From contig JAKAZF010000266.1 of assembly GCA_021826605.1 (NCBI GenBank), forward strand, positions 1 to 5,106: 5,106 bases of DNA, written 5' to 3'. Under the pieces are notes generated by a model, which searched no databases, was not told where the DNA came from, and was given only the letters and a program-made list of their open reading frames with translations. Both the position numbers and the translations under genes were made by a program. This document shows positions 4,540-5,106 of the stretch, in pieces. The number at the start of each line of letters is the position of its first letter. Position 1 is the first letter of the stretch. The stretch is from Planctomycetota bacterium (GTDB taxonomy: Bacteria > Planctomycetota > Phycisphaerae > WQYP01).

Positions 4540-5106
4540 ATGACGTTGCGTTCCACCCTTCGCCGGCTTCATTTGGCTCCGGTGGTTCTGGCTGCCGGTT
4601 TATTGCTCGTGCCGGCTTGCGTTGGCTTCAGCGCGGCAACAACCAAACCGCCGGCGAAACAAAGTCCGCCGTTGCGACTTTCGGCCCAACAGATTAACCA
4701 GATCATGGATTTTCTAAAAACCACCGAACCTGATGTTTATGGCAAGGCGGAAATGCTTCGTCGATCGGATCCGCGGCAGTTTGACAAACTTATCGCGGAA
4801 GCAGCACCCAATTTCGCGCGGCTGGAACGGCTGCGACAAACCGATCCCAAATTGCTGCATTTAACATTGCTCGATTTGGCCGATACTCATGAATCATTTA
4901 AACTCGCGGGAGAGTTACGACAGCCGGGTCTGCCGCCATCGGCAGCCCAACTGCTGCGTGCGCGTCTGAAACAGGTGGTCACCGCGCAATTTGACCTTCG
5001 GCAAAAAATTCGTCTCCACGAACTGAATCAACTGGTCAAAAAAATCGATGAATTAAAGGCTCAACTGAAGCACCGCGAAACGCAACGGCAGATCATTATC
5101 AACCGC
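4540..5106 (+). CDS. exported coiled-coil protein, 3' end beyond window
   Basis: The frame is open from the ATG at 4540 to the last base (189 codons, no stop), so the C-terminus is missing. Residues 1-34 form a signal peptide: arginine-rich MTLRSTLRRLHLAP, hydrophobic VVLAAGLLLV, then PAC. Cys27 within LVPAC could be a lipoprotein cysteine, though proline at -2 is atypical; ordinary signal peptidase cleavage near GFSA is the alternative. A proline-rich spacer (37-46) leads to a helical domain (48-190) with TEPDVYGKAEMLRRSDPRQFDKLI (62-85) and RLRQTDPKLLHLTL (97-110), then a charged amphipathic region RLKQVVTAQFDLRQKIRLHELNQLVKKIDELKAQLKHRE (142-180) that looks like a coiled coil. I do not recognise a named family; exported helical proteins of this style are common beside planctomycete ECF genes, from memory only. 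As third gene of the cassette it is likely a periplasmic sensor or effector. Confidence 0.8.
   Translation, partial: MTLRSTLRRLHLAPVVLAAGLLLVPACVGFSAATTKPPAKQSPPLRLSAQQINQIMDFLKTTEPDVYGKAEMLRRSDPRQFDKLIAEAAPNFARLERLRQTDPKLLHLTLLDLADTHESFKLAGELRQPGLPPSAAQLLRARLKQVVTAQFDLRQKIRLHELNQLVKKIDELKAQLKHRETQRQIIINR

Overview
The window looks like ordinary chromosomal sequence from a Gram-negative-type bacterium of roughly 50-55% G+C. The gene set is a YgfZ/GcvT-like folate-binding protein, a short basic ribosomal protein S21, and an ECF sigma factor overlapping a single-span anti-sigma-like protein, followed by an exported coiled-coil protein. My best guess is a planctomycete (Phycisphaerae-like), from the style of the S21 and ECF-cassette proteins. 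That is inference from recall, not proof. I see no insertion sequences, CRISPR arrays, tRNAs or rRNAs.

Layout. 1-110 is a short non-coding edge with one GC-rich imperfect inverted repeat. 111-1250 (minus) is a YgfZ-family protein. Across a 167-bp divergent gap, 1418-2092 (plus) is a Suppressor-of-fused (SUFU) domain protein, followed 54 bp later by a DUF2127-type four-helix membrane protein at 2147-2635. Convergent to these on the minus strand are a possible 41-residue small ORF (2632-2757) and rpsU (2792-3043), which has a leader of about 130 nt and a well-formed sigma70-type promoter. From 3250 to the right edge (plus) lies an ECF regulatory cassette: promoter, strong leader hairpin, sigma factor (3334-3912), putative anti-sigma factor overlapping it by 14 bp (3899-4519), and an exported coiled-coil protein that runs off the window (4540-5106).

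How the parts fit. The right-hand cassette is a candidate cell-envelope sensing unit: the sigma factor should be held at the membrane by the overlapping gene product, and the third protein is a plausible extracytoplasmic sensor or effector. Its control region is unusually structured. An extended -10 promoter sits inside a 7-bp inverted repeat. The transcript is predicted to begin almost exactly at the base of a 45-nt imperfect hairpin with 18 paired positions. The Shine-Dalgarno of the third gene lies inside its own small hairpin. The putative anti-sigma protein resembles zinc-finger anti-sigma domains in layout but lacks the usual cysteine pair. These are the points most worth a second look, together with the orphan SUFU protein next to a membrane protein and the structured rpsU leader.
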